Source: Polaromonas sp.
GTDB taxonomy: Bacteria; Pseudomonadota; Gammaproteobacteria; Burkholderiales; Burkholderiaceae_C
Length of the DNA: 64,000 nt
Assembly (NCBI GenBank): GCA_030654695.1
Contig: JAURWY010000011.1
Span: forward strand, 1-64,000
Reading direction: 5' to 3'
Both the position numbers and the translations under genes were made by a program. The notes under the pieces are model-generated. The model was not told the DNA's origin and searched no databases. It saw nothing but the letters and a program-made list of their open reading frames with translations. Shown piece by piece: positions 1 to 8,723 of the stretch (position 1 is its first letter; every line of letters starts with the position of its first letter).

Positions 1-92
1 CGAGCGATCACCCCCAGCGTGCTGACGCCGATAGATCCGGTGGACCCCAAAACAGTGACTCGCTGCTTCGGCTTGCTTCTCAAATCAATCAT
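1..92 (-). CDS. dxr: 1-deoxy-D-xylulose 5-phosphate reductoisomerase, N-terminus only
   Basis: Only the first 30 codons are in the window; the gene runs off the left edge. The ATG (92-90) shares one base with the cdsA stop codon (TGATG overlap), so the two are translationally coupled. The visible residues include VTVLGSTGSIGVSTL, the N-terminal NADPH-binding loop of DXP reductoisomerase, which makes 2-C-methyl-D-erythritol 4-phosphate in the non-mevalonate isoprenoid pathway. Position directly downstream of cdsA and uppS is the standard proteobacterial order. Family assignment rests on this motif and the gene order. Confidence 0.9.
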   Translation of the reverse strand, partial: MIDLRSKPKQRVTVLGSTGSIGVSTLGVIA

Positions 93-946
93 CAGGGCTT
101 CCACATCGAGTAAAGCATCATGGCCAAGGGCAGCGTTGGCAACAGAGCATCCACGCGGTCCAGGACACCGCCATGTCCGGGCAGCAAGCCACTGCTGTCC
201 TTGGCACCGGCGCTCCGTTTGACGAGCGACTCAAATAAATCACCCACCACGCTCATGGCGGCCATGAACACAGCAGCAATCAGCAGCAACCATCCACCCT
301 GTTGACCGAGGTGGCTGTAAAAACTTGGCGGTGTGATGGCCCATTGGGCATCGGCCCAGCGCCAGGCAAACGCCAGCACAATAACGCCTGCCATCCCCCC
401 CCAGACACCTTCCCAGCTTTTACCCGGGCTGATTGAGGGGGCCAGCTTGCTCCGGCTAAAACGGCCGCCCAATGCCCGGCCTGCAAAATAGGCAAAGATG
501 TCAGCCACCCAGACCAACACCAGGATCGAAAGCAGAAAGTTGATGCCAATCACCCGGGCTTGAGCCACAGCAAGCCAGGCAAGCCACAGCGCGAACAGAC
601 CCAAAACCAATCGCATCGTTCGCGGATGATCCGCCCAGGCAGAGACGCCACTGTGCAGCACCCAGGCGCCCGCAAGCACCCAGGTCGCACCTGCCAGCAA
701 CCACAACAGGCTCAGCGATTGCTCCAGCCAACCGAACCACCACGCAGCAGTGCATGCAAGAACACAGACAAGTCCACACATCAGCGATGACATCTGGCCA
801 TAGCCATTGAGACGCGCCCACTCCCATGCGCCAGCCGCTATCAGTACAAGGGCAACCGCACAAAACGGCACCGGCGAGTGATAAAACAATGCAGGCAGAA
901 GAATGAGCAGAAGAACCAAGGCGGTGATGACGCGTTGCTTTAGCAT
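92..946 (-). CDS. cdsA: phosphatidate cytidylyltransferase (CDP-diglyceride synthase)
   Basis: A 284-residue polytopic inner-membrane protein that converts phosphatidic acid and CTP to CDP-diacylglycerol, the branch point of phospholipid synthesis. It has hydrophobic segments throughout, starting at MLKQRVITALVLLLI. The C-terminal CDS signature is visible: SISPGKSWEG near residue 180, then VVGDLFESLVKR and KDSSGLLPGHGGVLDRVDAL, with the conserved Asp residues of the active site. A GAGGA ribosome binding site precedes the ATG, inside the end of uppS (7-nt gap). The stop overlaps the dxr start, so it belongs to the frr-uppS-cdsA-dxr transcription block. Length is typical. Confidence 0.97.
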   Translation of the reverse strand: MLKQRVITALVLLLILLPALFYHSPVPFCAVALVLIAAGAWEWARLNGYGQMSSLMCGLVCVLACTAAWWFGWLEQSLSLLWLLAGATWVLAGAWVLHSGVSAWADHPRTMRLVLGLFALWLAWLAVAQARVIGINFLLSILVLVWVADIFAYFAGRALGGRFSRSKLAPSISPGKSWEGVWGGMAGVIVLAFAWRWADAQWAITPPSFYSHLGQQGGWLLLIAAVFMAAMSVVGDLFESLVKRSAGAKDSSGLLPGHGGVLDRVDALLPTLPLAMMLYSMWKP

Positions 947-953
947 TTATTCC

Positions 954-1676
954 TCACGTTTCTGCCGAAAAGGCTGCTTGGGATGCCAGTTGCTCTGATG
1001 TTTTGCCAAACCGTCGTTCGCGCTGATTGAAGACGGCGATTGCCGCATCAAGCGCCGCATCATCAAACTCGGGCCAGAGTTTGTCGCTGAAATAAAACTC
1101 CGAGTAAGCCGACTGCCATAGCAAGAAATTGCTTATACGCTGCTCGCCACCGGTGCGAATGACCAAATCAGGATCAGGCACATGGGCCAGAGCCATGGCC
1201 CGGCTCAACTCAAGCTCGGTGACCGGTTTGCCCTCAGCTCCCACTTTTGCGGCCGCCTGGACGATATCCCAGCGCCCCCCATAATTGAAGCAAACATTCA
1301 GAATGAGACGTGTGTTCGCAGCGGTCGCGCGTTCCGCCTGCTCAATACCTACAATCACCTTCGATGACAAACCGGCGCGCTCGCCAACAAAATGCAATTG
1401 AACGCCATCGGCCTTGAGCTGCGGGACTTCCCTGGTCAAGGCCATCGCGAAAAGGTCCATCAGACCGGACACCTCCTCGACGGGCCGATTCCAGTTCTCG
1501 GAGGAAAAGGCAAAGACAGTCAACACGCCAACGCCGCGTTGCGCACATGTCTTCACGCATCGACGAAGTGTGTCGACACCCTGCTTGTGGCCAGCAACCC
1601 GGGGAAGAAAACGCTTTGACGCCCATCGTCCATTGCCATCCATCACGATGGCGATATGGTGAGGTACCGGGCTCAT
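954..1676 (-). CDS. uppS: isoprenyl transferase (undecaprenyl diphosphate synthase)
   Basis: Cis-prenyltransferase that elongates farnesyl diphosphate with isopentenyl diphosphate to the C55 lipid carrier for peptidoglycan and other wall polymers. The hallmark HHIAIVMDGNGRWA sits at the N-terminus (Asp13 of the chosen start is the catalytic Asp). FAFSSENWNRP and DLVIRTGGEQRISNFL, the substrate-binding blocks, follow in order. The ATG at 1676 gives 240 residues, close to family length. A GTG at 1697 would add seven residues, and neither start has a convincing Shine-Dalgarno sequence. It lies between frr and cdsA on the same strand. Confidence 0.96.
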   Translation of the reverse strand: MSPVPHHIAIVMDGNGRWASKRFLPRVAGHKQGVDTLRRCVKTCAQRGVGVLTVFAFSSENWNRPVEEVSGLMDLFAMALTREVPQLKADGVQLHFVGERAGLSSKVIVGIEQAERATAANTRLILNVCFNYGGRWDIVQAAAKVGAEGKPVTELELSRAMALAHVPDPDLVIRTGGEQRISNFLLWQSAYSEFYFSDKLWPEFDDAALDAAIAVFNQRERRFGKTSEQLASQAAFSAET

Positions 1677-1763
1677 GACTTTTGTCAAAGGAAACACCAG
1701 CGCAGTGAACGCTGATCGGAGCGTTGCCCGATTCGGGGAAGCAAGCGTCGTAGTGGCGACAAC

Positions 1764-2324
1764 TTAGACCGCCATGATTTCTTGTTCTTTGGCCGTGACC
1801 AACTGGTCAATCACCTGAATGTGGCGATCTGTTACTTTCTGGATATCACTCTCAGATCGCTTTTGATCATCTTCAGAGGCCAGCTTGTCCTTGACTGCCT
1901 TCTTCACCGACTCATTGGCATCACGGCGCAGATTGCGCACCGCAATCTTGGCGCTCTCGCCTTCATTCCTCACCACTTTGGTGAGTTCCTTACGGCGTTC
2001 TTCGGACATGGCAGGCATGGGAACACGAATCAACTCTCCCATTGACGAGGGGTTCAGGCCCAGATCGCTGTCGCGAATGGCTTTCTCAATCTTGGCCCCC
2101 ATACCCTTTTCCCAGGGTTGCACGCTGATGGTGCGGGCGTCGAGCAATGACACATTAGCCACCTGGCTAATCGGCAACATGGAGCCGTAATAGTCGACCT
2201 GCACAGCATCCAGCAGTGCGGGATTCGCTCGACCGGTGCGAATTTTGGTCAGATTATTCTTGAATGCGGCAATGGACTGATCCATCTTGGCTTCAATCGT
2301 GCTTTTGATATCGGCAATGGGCAT
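1764..2324 (-). CDS. frr: ribosome recycling factor
   Basis: With EF-G, splits the post-termination ribosome. The 186-residue product has the family's exact usual length. Diagnostic stretches are [13 protein letters not shown] near residues 28-40 and PLTEERRKEL-type sequence (here [14 protein letters not shown]) in the hinge and domain I helix. An upstream in-frame TTG exists, but a strong GAGGAG Shine-Dalgarno sequence lies within that extension, 6-8 nt before the ATG at 2324, so the ATG is the real start. Located 60 nt downstream of pyrH, its usual partner. Confidence 0.98.
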   Translation of the reverse strand: MPIADIKSTIEAKMDQSIAAFKNNLTKIRTGRANPALLDAVQVDYYGSMLPISQVANVSLLDARTISVQPWEKGMGAKIEKAIRDSDLGLNPSSMGELIRVPMPAMSEERRKELTKVVRNEGESAKIAVRNLRRDANESVKKAVKDKLASEDDQKRSESDIQKVTDRHIQVIDQLVTAKEQEIMAV

Positions 2325-2384
2325 TTTTCTCTCCTCACTCAACTGTTGACTGGCGTCCCGATTCAGAGCGCAATTTTGACATGA

Positions 2385-3107
2385 TCAGGCGTAGACCAAG
2401 GTGCCTTCATCTTCTCCCATCACCACGCGCTTGAGGGCACCGTGCTTGAATATGGAGAACACCTTGACGGGCAACCTCTGGTCACGGCACAAGGCAAAAG
2501 CGGTCGCGTCCATGATGCCCAGGTTTTGAGCCATGGCCTCATCAAACGAGATCTTGCTATAGCGGGTAGCGCTGGGGTCTTTCTTGGGGTCAGCGGTGTA
2601 GACCCCATCGACTTTGGTTGCCTTCAAGACGATTTGAGCGCCAATTTCGGCTCCGCGCAAGGCTGCAGCGGTATCCGTCGTGAAGAATGGATTGCCAGTG
2701 CCTGCGGCAAAAATCACCACTTTGCCTTCTTCGAGGTATTGCAGTGCCTTGGGCCTGACGTAGGGTTCAACCACCTGCTCAATGGCAATAGCCGACATGA
2801 CGCGAGCGGTCAAACCGGCCTTGTTCATGGTGTCGCCCAGCGCCAGGGAATTCATGACCGTGGCCAACATGCCCATGTAATCAGCCGTGGCCCGATCCAT
2901 ACCCACCGAACCCCCGGCGACGCCGCGGAAAATATTGCCACCACCAATCACAACCGCCACTTCCACACCAAGGCGGGTAACCTCGGCAACCTCATCCACC
3001 ATCCGAACAATGGTGTCTCGGTTAATGCCAAACTGGTCGTCCCCCATCAGAGCCTCGCCTGACAGCTTGAGCAATATGCGCTTATAGGCTGGTTTGGCGA
3101 CGGACAT
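2385..3107 (-). CDS. pyrH: uridylate kinase (UMP kinase)
   Basis: Hexameric amino-acid-kinase-fold enzyme that phosphorylates UMP to UDP, the first committed step from UMP to all pyrimidine nucleotides. The N-terminal [14 protein letters not shown] is the family nucleotide-binding start. [11 protein letters not shown] is the phosphate loop, and the fold continues through [19 protein letters not shown] and [15 protein letters not shown]. The 240 residues match bacterial PyrH. The order tsf-pyrH-frr is conserved in proteobacteria. A 113-nt spacer separates it from tsf, and no convincing terminator is seen there. Confidence 0.98.
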   Translation of the reverse strand: MSVAKPAYKRILLKLSGEALMGDDQFGINRDTIVRMVDEVAEVTRLGVEVAVVIGGGNIFRGVAGGSVGMDRATADYMGMLATVMNSLALGDTMNKAGLTARVMSAIAIEQVVEPYVRPKALQYLEEGKVVIFAAGTGNPFFTTDTAAALRGAEIGAQIVLKATKVDGVYTADPKKDPSATRYSKISFDEAMAQNLGIMDATAFALCRDQRLPVKVFSIFKHGALKRVVMGEDEGTLVYA

Positions 3108-3220
3108 GATGGACTCCTTGATGCGATGACTGATGTGGGCGAATTAGATCCAAATTCAGCCCGGTATTTTCGATCTGAATTGGAACATGGAAAACCGAAT
3201 GACGAACGGCTGTATAGCTA

Positions 3221-4141
3221 TCAGCTTGCCTGCTGTGCAGCAGCCACTTGGGCAGCGACCTCGGCGGCAAAGTCGTCAACCTTCTTCTCGATGCCTTCAC
3301 CCACGACGTAAAGAGTGAAACTCTTGACGGTGGTGCTGGCAGCCTTGAGCATTTGCTCAACTGTCAGCTTGTCGTTCTTAACGAATGCCTGGTTGAACAA
3401 GGACACTTCCTTGAGGTATTTCTGGACACCGCCCTCGATGCGCTTGGCAACGATCTCTGCGGACTGAACCGGCTTGCCTGCAGCCGTTGCGACTGCTGCG
3501 TCTTCTGCCGCCTTGGCGGCCGCAACGGAACGCTCCCTGGCAACCAACTCAGCAGGCACATCGGCGCTGGACAGAGCCACTGGTTTCATCGCAGCCACGT
3601 GCATGGCAACGTCTTTGGCAGCGGTTTCGTCGCCCTCAAACTCCACCACCACACCGATGCGCGTGCCGTGCAAGTAAGACGCCAGCTGGTTGCCCGCATC
3701 AAAGCGTTTGAAACGGCGAACGCTCATGTTCTCGCCAATCTTGCCGATAAGGCCTTTGCGCACGTCTTCGATCGTTGGGCCAAAGCCGTCCATAGCGAAA
3801 GGCATGGCACCGATGGCTTCGACATCAGCAGGGTTGTGCTTGACGATGCCTTCGGCTACAGCCTTGACGAGACCCAGAAAACTGTCGTTCTTGGTGACGA
3901 AGTCGGTTTCGCAGTTGACTTCGACCAGGGCGCCAATGCCGCCTTCGGTGTAAGTCGCGACAACGCCTTCAGCGGTGATGCGGGAGGCGGCCTTGCCAGC
4001 CTTGTTGCCCAGCTTGACGCGCAAAATTTCTTCGGCTTTTTCCATGTTGCCGTCGGCTTCGGTCAGTGCTTTTTTGCACTCCATCATGGGAGCGTCGGTC
4101 TTGGCGCGCAGTTCAGCGACCATGCTTGCAGTAATAATCAT
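3221..4141 (-). CDS. tsf: elongation factor Ts
   Basis: Guanine nucleotide exchange factor that regenerates EF-Tu-GTP. The N-terminal UBA-like segment [19 protein letters not shown] and the core sequence [14 protein letters not shown] (the classic EF-Ts signature containing TDFV) are both present. The product has 306 residues, slightly longer than the E. coli protein, as is normal in betaproteobacteria. It lies downstream of rpsB on the same strand, separated by a 126-nt spacer that contains a strong hairpin (4218-4244), so tsf expression probably depends on partial read-through. Confidence 0.98.
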   Translation of the reverse strand: MIITASMVAELRAKTDAPMMECKKALTEADGNMEKAEEILRVKLGNKAGKAASRITAEGVVATYTEGGIGALVEVNCETDFVTKNDSFLGLVKAVAEGIVKHNPADVEAIGAMPFAMDGFGPTIEDVRKGLIGKIGENMSVRRFKRFDAGNQLASYLHGTRIGVVVEFEGDETAAKDVAMHVAAMKPVALSSADVPAELVARERSVAAAKAAEDAAVATAAGKPVQSAEIVAKRIEGGVQKYLKEVSLFNQAFVKNDKLTVEQMLKAASTTVKSFTLYVVGEGIEKKVDDFAAEVAAQVAAAQQAS

Positions 4142-4217
4142 TTTTGGTTCTCCGTGAGAGTCAGTTGGCTGGATGTACGAGGTGCAGACCGGTTGGTATC
4201 CGCAAAATTTACTTGTG

Positions 4218-4244
4218 AAAAAGGGGCTACCCGAGCCCCTTTTT
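4218..4244. terminator. Perfect hairpin with flanking A/T tracts between rpsB and tsf
   Basis: An 11-bp perfect inverted repeat (AAAAAGGGGCT / AGCCCCTTTTT) with a 5-nt loop. GC core plus U tract gives an intrinsic-terminator form in both directions. On the transcribed (minus) strand it lies after rpsB and before tsf, so it is most likely an attenuator setting the S2:EF-Ts ratio. Confidence 0.8.
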
Positions 4245-4267
4245 CGAGTGGCGCAAGGCCGCAGCGA

Positions 4268-5017
4268 TTAAGCGGCGGTTTGCACTTCGACGAATTCGTC
4301 GGCGCTTTCAGCGGCCACAGCACGAACCACTTCGCCAGTCGAGTTGGCACGGCCTTCGATGATCGCGTCAGCAATACCGCGAGCGTACAGCTCAACAGCC
4401 TTGGACGAGTCATCGTTACCAGGGATCACGTAATCGATACCGATGGGCGAGTGGTTAGAGTCAACCACACCGATCAGTGGGATGCCAAGCTTTTGAGCTT
4501 CAGCCACGGCGATTTTGTGGAAACCGACGTCGATCACGAAAATAGCATCTGGCAATGCAGCCATGTCCTGGATGCCACCGATGTCTTTTTCGAGCTTCTC
4601 GATTTCACGCTTGAACGTGAGTTGCTCTTTTTTGCTGATGGTCTCGAGGCCAGACTCTTGCTGAGCCTTCATTTCTTTCAGGCGCTTGATCGACGTCTTG
4701 ACCGTTTTGAAGTTGGTCAGCATGCCGCCCAACCAACGCTGGTCAACGTAAGGCACGCCGGCGCGCTGAGCTTCAGCGGCAACGATGTCACGGGCTTGGC
4801 GTTTTGTGCCAACCATCAAAATATTGCCGCCGTTGGCAGCGAGTTGACGCGCGAACTTGGCTGCGTCCTGGAACATCGGCAGCGATTTTTCCAGGTTGAT
4901 GATGTGGATACGGTTGCGGTGACCGAAGATGTACGGCGCCATCTTAGGGTTCCAGAAGCGGGTTTGGTGTCCGAAATGGACGCCGGCTTCAAGCATTTCG
5001 CGCATGGTAACTGACAT
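4268..5017 (-). CDS. rpsB: 30S ribosomal protein S2
   Basis: Ribosomal protein of the small-subunit body, needed for S1 binding. The N-terminus [20 protein letters not shown] and the following [11 protein letters not shown] are nearly invariant in S2, and the C-terminal core [12 protein letters not shown] and [14 protein letters not shown] also match. The ATG at 5017 is preceded by a GGAG motif. A possible in-frame extension of four codons to 5029 covers that Shine-Dalgarno sequence and is rejected. The 249 residues match the family. It is first gene of the rpsB-tsf block, with about 130 nt of leader. Confidence 0.98.
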   Translation of the reverse strand: MSVTMREMLEAGVHFGHQTRFWNPKMAPYIFGHRNRIHIINLEKSLPMFQDAAKFARQLAANGGNILMVGTKRQARDIVAAEAQRAGVPYVDQRWLGGMLTNFKTVKTSIKRLKEMKAQQESGLETISKKEQLTFKREIEKLEKDIGGIQDMAALPDAIFVIDVGFHKIAVAEAQKLGIPLIGVVDSNHSPIGIDYVIPGNDDSSKAVELYARGIADAIIEGRANSTGEVVRAVAAESADEFVEVQTAA

Positions 5018-5145
5018 GTAAAACTCCAAAGGTTGTGTCTAAAATCAGCGCTTATCGTCTGGACTTATTTCCTGAGCGACACCTTGAGTGGCTGATTTGC
5101 GATTTACCTTGCAAACGACATCTTAGTCATTCACAAAGCCCGCAG

Positions 5146-5154
5146 ATCATACCA
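5146..5154 (-). promoter_or_regulatory. Probable extended -10 promoter for rpsB
   Basis: On the minus strand TGG-TATGAT reads as an extended -10 element (TGn plus a hexamer close to TATAAT), about 130 nt upstream of rpsB. No good -35 is visible, as expected for extended -10 promoters. The leader it would produce is long enough for S2 autoregulation as known in other proteobacteria. That regulation is an inference here. Confidence 0.45.
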
Positions 5155-5190
5155 TCCTCAGGCGTGAAACCCCTAATACCCTCGAGACCC

Positions 5191-6552
5191 ATGCTCCAAG
5201 ACCTGCACGCACAACGCCTAGCCATCTCATCCGGCCAGCTGAGTCTGGTCGATGCCTTGAACCAAGCCCAGCTGGCCAGCTTGAGCAGCGCTTGCGCTCA
5301 GGTCTACATCAGCCACCCTGCTGAGCTTTTGGCCGAAGCTGCCAAAGTGGCAAACGTCGCCAACCCAAAAACGGCCAGCCTAGGCCCGTTGGGCGGGCTG
5401 CCGATCTCTGTCAAAGACTTGTTTGACGTCGCCGGTGAGCTAACCCAGGCCGGCTCCACCGTCTTGGCGGACGCAGAACCGGCGCAGTCCGACTGCCCGG
5501 CGGTGGCCAGATTGCGCAGCGCTGGCGGTCTGATCGCCGGCCGCACCAACATGTCCGAGTTCGCGTTTTCAGGCGTCGGCATCAATCCACACTTTGGCAC
5601 GCCAGTGAACCCTGCCGACACCTTGGTCGCCCGCGTTCCGGGTGGTTCGTCTTCGGGCGCTGCGGTGTCTGTGGCCACTGGAGCGGCAACCGTAGGCTTG
5701 GGCTCTGACACCGGTGGCTCGATCCGCATTCCGGCTGCCCTGTGTGGTCTGGTCGGCTTCAAAAGCACGGCGCGACTGGTGCCTACCGCGGGCGCCCTGC
5801 CCTTGTCGACCACGCTTGACACGGTCTGCGCCATCACGCGCTCGGTGCGCGACGCCGTGACGGTGCATGAAGTGCTGGCCGACAGGCGCGTGGCACTGGC
5901 AGGCAAGCCTTTGTCGGCCAGCCGTTTTGCCGTGCCCCGTAGCCTGATGCTAGACGGCTTAGACGCCGCAGTGGCCAGCGCCTTTGAGCACAGCTTGCGC
6001 GTGCTGCGCGAGGCTGGCGCGGAGATTATCGCGATCGACCTGAACGAGATCAGCGACCTGGCCAGCATCAATGCCACCGGCGGCTTGTCTGCAGCTGAGA
6101 GCTACGCTTGGCATCGGCAGTTGATCGGGAGCAGACAGTCTGACTACGATCCCCGCGTGGCGCTTCGAATTCTCAAAGGCGCGAGCATGAGCGCGGCAGA
6201 TTACATTGACTTGCACGCTGCGCGGCGCGCGTGGATAGTCCGCATGAACCAACGCATGAGCGGCTTTGACGCCATGCTGTCACCCACAGTGCCGATGGTC
6301 GCGCCAGCGATTGCCGAGCTGATCGACGACGATGCCGCTTTCTTTCGCGTCAACGGTTTGTTGCTGCGCAATCCTGCGGTGGTCAACATGCTCGACGGCT
6401 GCGCCATCTCCCTGCCCTGCTACACGCCCGAGCAAGTGCACAATCAATTACCTGTTGGCCTGATGCTCTGGCATTCCGCCCTGCACGATGACGGCGTTCT
6501 AGACGCGGCATTGCAGGTGGAAGCGGCGCTGAATCTGGCGCACGCGCACTGA
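5191..6552 (+). CDS. Amidase-signature family hydrolase
   Basis: A 453-residue amidase-signature enzyme with the Ser-cisSer-Lys triad visible. Lys75 is in GLPISVKDLFDV, the cis-Ser is near 153 in GGSSSG, and the nucleophile is Ser177 in GSDTGGSIRIP. It should hydrolyse a carboxylic amide in the cytoplasm (no signal peptide). The family includes GatA, allophanate hydrolase, AtzF and indoleacetamide hydrolase. The absence of gatB/gatC next to it argues against a transamidosome role, and the substrate cannot be read from sequence. The ATG at 5191 is preferred; a GTG extension to 5035 would run through the rpsB promoter region and adds no conserved sequence. It is divergent from rpsB. Confidence 0.88.
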   Translation: MLQDLHAQRLAISSGQLSLVDALNQAQLASLSSACAQVYISHPAELLAEAAKVANVANPKTASLGPLGGLPISVKDLFDVAGELTQAGSTVLADAEPAQSDCPAVARLRSAGGLIAGRTNMSEFAFSGVGINPHFGTPVNPADTLVARVPGGSSSGAAVSVATGAATVGLGSDTGGSIRIPAALCGLVGFKSTARLVPTAGALPLSTTLDTVCAITRSVRDAVTVHEVLADRRVALAGKPLSASRFAVPRSLMLDGLDAAVASAFEHSLRVLREAGAEIIAIDLNEISDLASINATGGLSAAESYAWHRQLIGSRQSDYDPRVALRILKGASMSAADYIDLHAARRAWIVRMNQRMSGFDAMLSPTVPMVAPAIAELIDDDAAFFRVNGLLLRNPAVVNMLDGCAISLPCYTPEQVHNQLPVGLMLWHSALHDDGVLDAALQVEAALNLAHAH

Positions 6553-6622
6553 GTTTTGACGGGCCGAAAATATCCTCCAACAGCCGCGCTTCCCAGACCT
6601 TGAGAAGTCGCCACAATCAGGC

Positions 6623-8173
6623 ATGCACCGCACGCTCAAGATCTCTCAAGAACTCAGCTACCCGCTTTTCGACATCGCTGCCACGCGGCAGATAGAGGCG
6701 CAGGCTCAAGCCGATTTGCTAGGACACAGCCTCATGCAACGGGCTGGACTGGCCACCGCCCGCCTAGCCTTGGCGCTGGCACCGCATGCACAGCATGTCT
6801 GGGTCGCCTGCGGCCCCGGCAATAACGGCGGTGATGGATTTGAAACCGCACTGCAATTGCGCCGGCTTGGAAAAAACGTCAGCCTGACGTGGACCGAGCT
6901 AGGCAAAGCTACGGACGGCAGCCCACACCAGCAACCATCCGACGCCCGCGCCTCACGCCTGCGCGCACTGGCCGCTGGTCTGATGATTTCCCCTGAACCC
7001 CCAGCGACTTTTGACTTCGCGATCGACGCACTGCTCGGCATTGGCGGCACGCTGTCAGCCGATCGTCCCGGCACGCTGTTGATGACGCAATGGCTGAACC
7101 ACATGCACGGCAGCGGAGCGCCGGTGCTGTGCATCGACCTGCCGACAGGGCTTAACGCGGACACGGGCGCGTCTTTGTTTAAAACCTCAAGACTTGGTGC
7201 GCGTCACACCTTGAGCCTGTTGACCTTGAAACCTGGCCTATTCACAGCGGACGGGCGAGACGCAGCAGGCCAAGTCTGGCTGGATGATTTGAGCGTAGAT
7301 CCGCCTTCGGACATAAAGCCCTGCGCCATGCTGCAAGGCGTAAATAGTGAGATGAATTTAACTCAGCAACAGCGAGCACACGCCAGCCACAAAGGCAGTT
7401 TCGGCGACGTGGCCGTGTTGGGTGGTGCTCACGGCATGGTCGGTGCGGCCTTGCTGGCCGCACGCGCCGCCCTGCACGCGGGAGCAGGTCGGGTTTTTGT
7501 CGCGCTGCTTACCGAAGCAGCGGACAGCGTTTTGTGGGTCGACACGAGCCAACCCGAACTGATGTTTAGAAACCCCTCTGCTCTAGATTTGAAGCAACAG
7601 GTGCTGGTCTGCGGCTGCGGTGGTGGTCAAGCCATGCAAGCGCATCTGCCGGCACTATTGGCTGACGCCACACGCGCAGTCTTAGACGCTGACGCCCTGA
7701 ACGCCATCGCTGCAGACACAACATTGCAGGCACTGCTGACGACCAGACAGTCACATGGTTACGCCACAGTTTTAACGCCACACCCGCTGGAAGCCGCCCG
7801 CCTTTTGCAGTCCAGCACGCATGACGTTCAGTCAGACAGGCGCCGTGCGGCTCAGCAATTGGCTGATCGATTTGACTGCGTGGTGGTGCTGAAAGGGTCG
7901 GGCAGCGTGATCGCCACACCGGGACGCATAGCGCTGATCAACCACAGCGGCAATGCCCTGCTGGCCAGCCCCGGCACCGGCGACGTGTTGGCCGGCATGA
8001 TCGGGGCGATGTTGGCTGCAGGTCTTCCCGCGAGAACTGCAGCAGCCCGAGCTGTTTTCATACACGGCCAGTTGGCCGACCGCTGGGCAGACCCATGCGC
8101 AAAAACCAGCGCCACCAGCGGAACGCCTGAAGCACTGACAGCCTCAGCACTGGCCCGATGCGCGAGTGCCTGA
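6623..8173 (+). CDS. nnr: Bifunctional NAD(P)HX epimerase / ADP-dependent NAD(P)HX dehydratase
   Basis: Metabolite-repair enzyme for hydrated NADH/NADPH. The N-terminal YjeF_N epimerase domain (roughly residues 15-235) contains CGPGNNGGDGFETA, the family glycine motif. The C-terminal ribokinase-like dehydratase domain (about 245-510) contains SHKGSFGDVAVLGGAHGMVGA, VVLKGSGSVIATP and the catalytic loop NASPGTGDVLAGMIGA-like sequence (here LLASPGTGDVLAGM). The 516 residues suit the fused form. Its stop lies 8 nt from the convergent yggT stop, so there is no room for a normal terminator between them. Confidence 0.93.
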   Translation: MHRTLKISQELSYPLFDIAATRQIEAQAQADLLGHSLMQRAGLATARLALALAPHAQHVWVACGPGNNGGDGFETALQLRRLGKNVSLTWTELGKATDGSPHQQPSDARASRLRALAAGLMISPEPPATFDFAIDALLGIGGTLSADRPGTLLMTQWLNHMHGSGAPVLCIDLPTGLNADTGASLFKTSRLGARHTLSLLTLKPGLFTADGRDAAGQVWLDDLSVDPPSDIKPCAMLQGVNSEMNLTQQQRAHASHKGSFGDVAVLGGAHGMVGAALLAARAALHAGAGRVFVALLTEAADSVLWVDTSQPELMFRNPSALDLKQQVLVCGCGGGQAMQAHLPALLADATRAVLDADALNAIAADTTLQALLTTRQSHGYATVLTPHPLEAARLLQSSTHDVQSDRRRAAQQLADRFDCVVVLKGSGSVIATPGRIALINHSGNALLASPGTGDVLAGMIGAMLAAGLPARTAAARAVFIHGQLADRWADPCAKTSATSGTPEALTASALARCASA

Positions 8174-8181
8174 AAGCGCTC

Positions 8182-8718
8182 TCAACCCAGCAGCATCAAG
8201 CCAACCTGCAACAGCAGCAGCAAAGCCATGGCCGACAGGTCAATGCCGCCAATCATGGGGACAATCCGGCGCAGCGGCGACAACGGCGGCTCGACCAGTC
8301 GGGACAGCAAACCGTGGCCATAAGAGCCGGGCTGCACCCACGAGATGATGACGTAAGCAAAGACCACAATCGTCAAGGCTTGCAGCGCCACGCGGATCAG
8401 CATCTTGACGGCAAAAGCCACTACCGCCAGCACCGGCACGTCGCCTGAGAACCAGCCAAACAGCAAGGCTGCCAACAAGGCGTACAGCAATGACAGCAAA
8501 GCCGCCGCAAACAAACTGGCGGAATCCACCTTGGAGCGAGCCAACGCCTGCGGCAGCATGCGCCGCAGCGGCTTCACCAACCAGTTCGTCAGCGCCATCA
8601 CAAACGTGCCCGGCTGGGCCGTCATGCTGATGCGCAGCCAGTTCATGTAAGCACGCAACAAAGACGCACCGATCAGCAGATAAAAAGCTGTCTCCAGCAA
8701 AAAACTCACAGCACGCAT
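8182..8718 (-). CDS. YggT family integral membrane protein
   Basis: A 178-residue, very hydrophobic protein with four predicted membrane segments arranged as two repeats. Each repeat carries the YggT pattern of a membrane helix followed by a PL-R-R loop: NWLVKPLRRMLP near residues 45-57 and VEPPLSPLRRIVPMIGGIDLS near 140-160. YggT proteins are linked to osmotic and cell-division functions in various bacteria, but no biochemical activity is established. The gene starts 5 nt after the rnr stop, indicating an rnr-yggT operon. Confidence 0.88.
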   Translation of the reverse strand: MRAVSFLLETAFYLLIGASLLRAYMNWLRISMTAQPGTFVMALTNWLVKPLRRMLPQALARSKVDSASLFAAALLSLLYALLAALLFGWFSGDVPVLAVVAFAVKMLIRVALQALTIVVFAYVIISWVQPGSYGHGLLSRLVEPPLSPLRRIVPMIGGIDLSAMALLLLLQVGLMLLG

Positions 8719-8723
8719 CTACA

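Noticed and set aside
3248-5014. 588-codon plus-strand frame opposite tsf and rpsB
   Set aside because: It is the antisense shadow of two highly conserved genes; its translation matches no family and it has no ribosome binding site.
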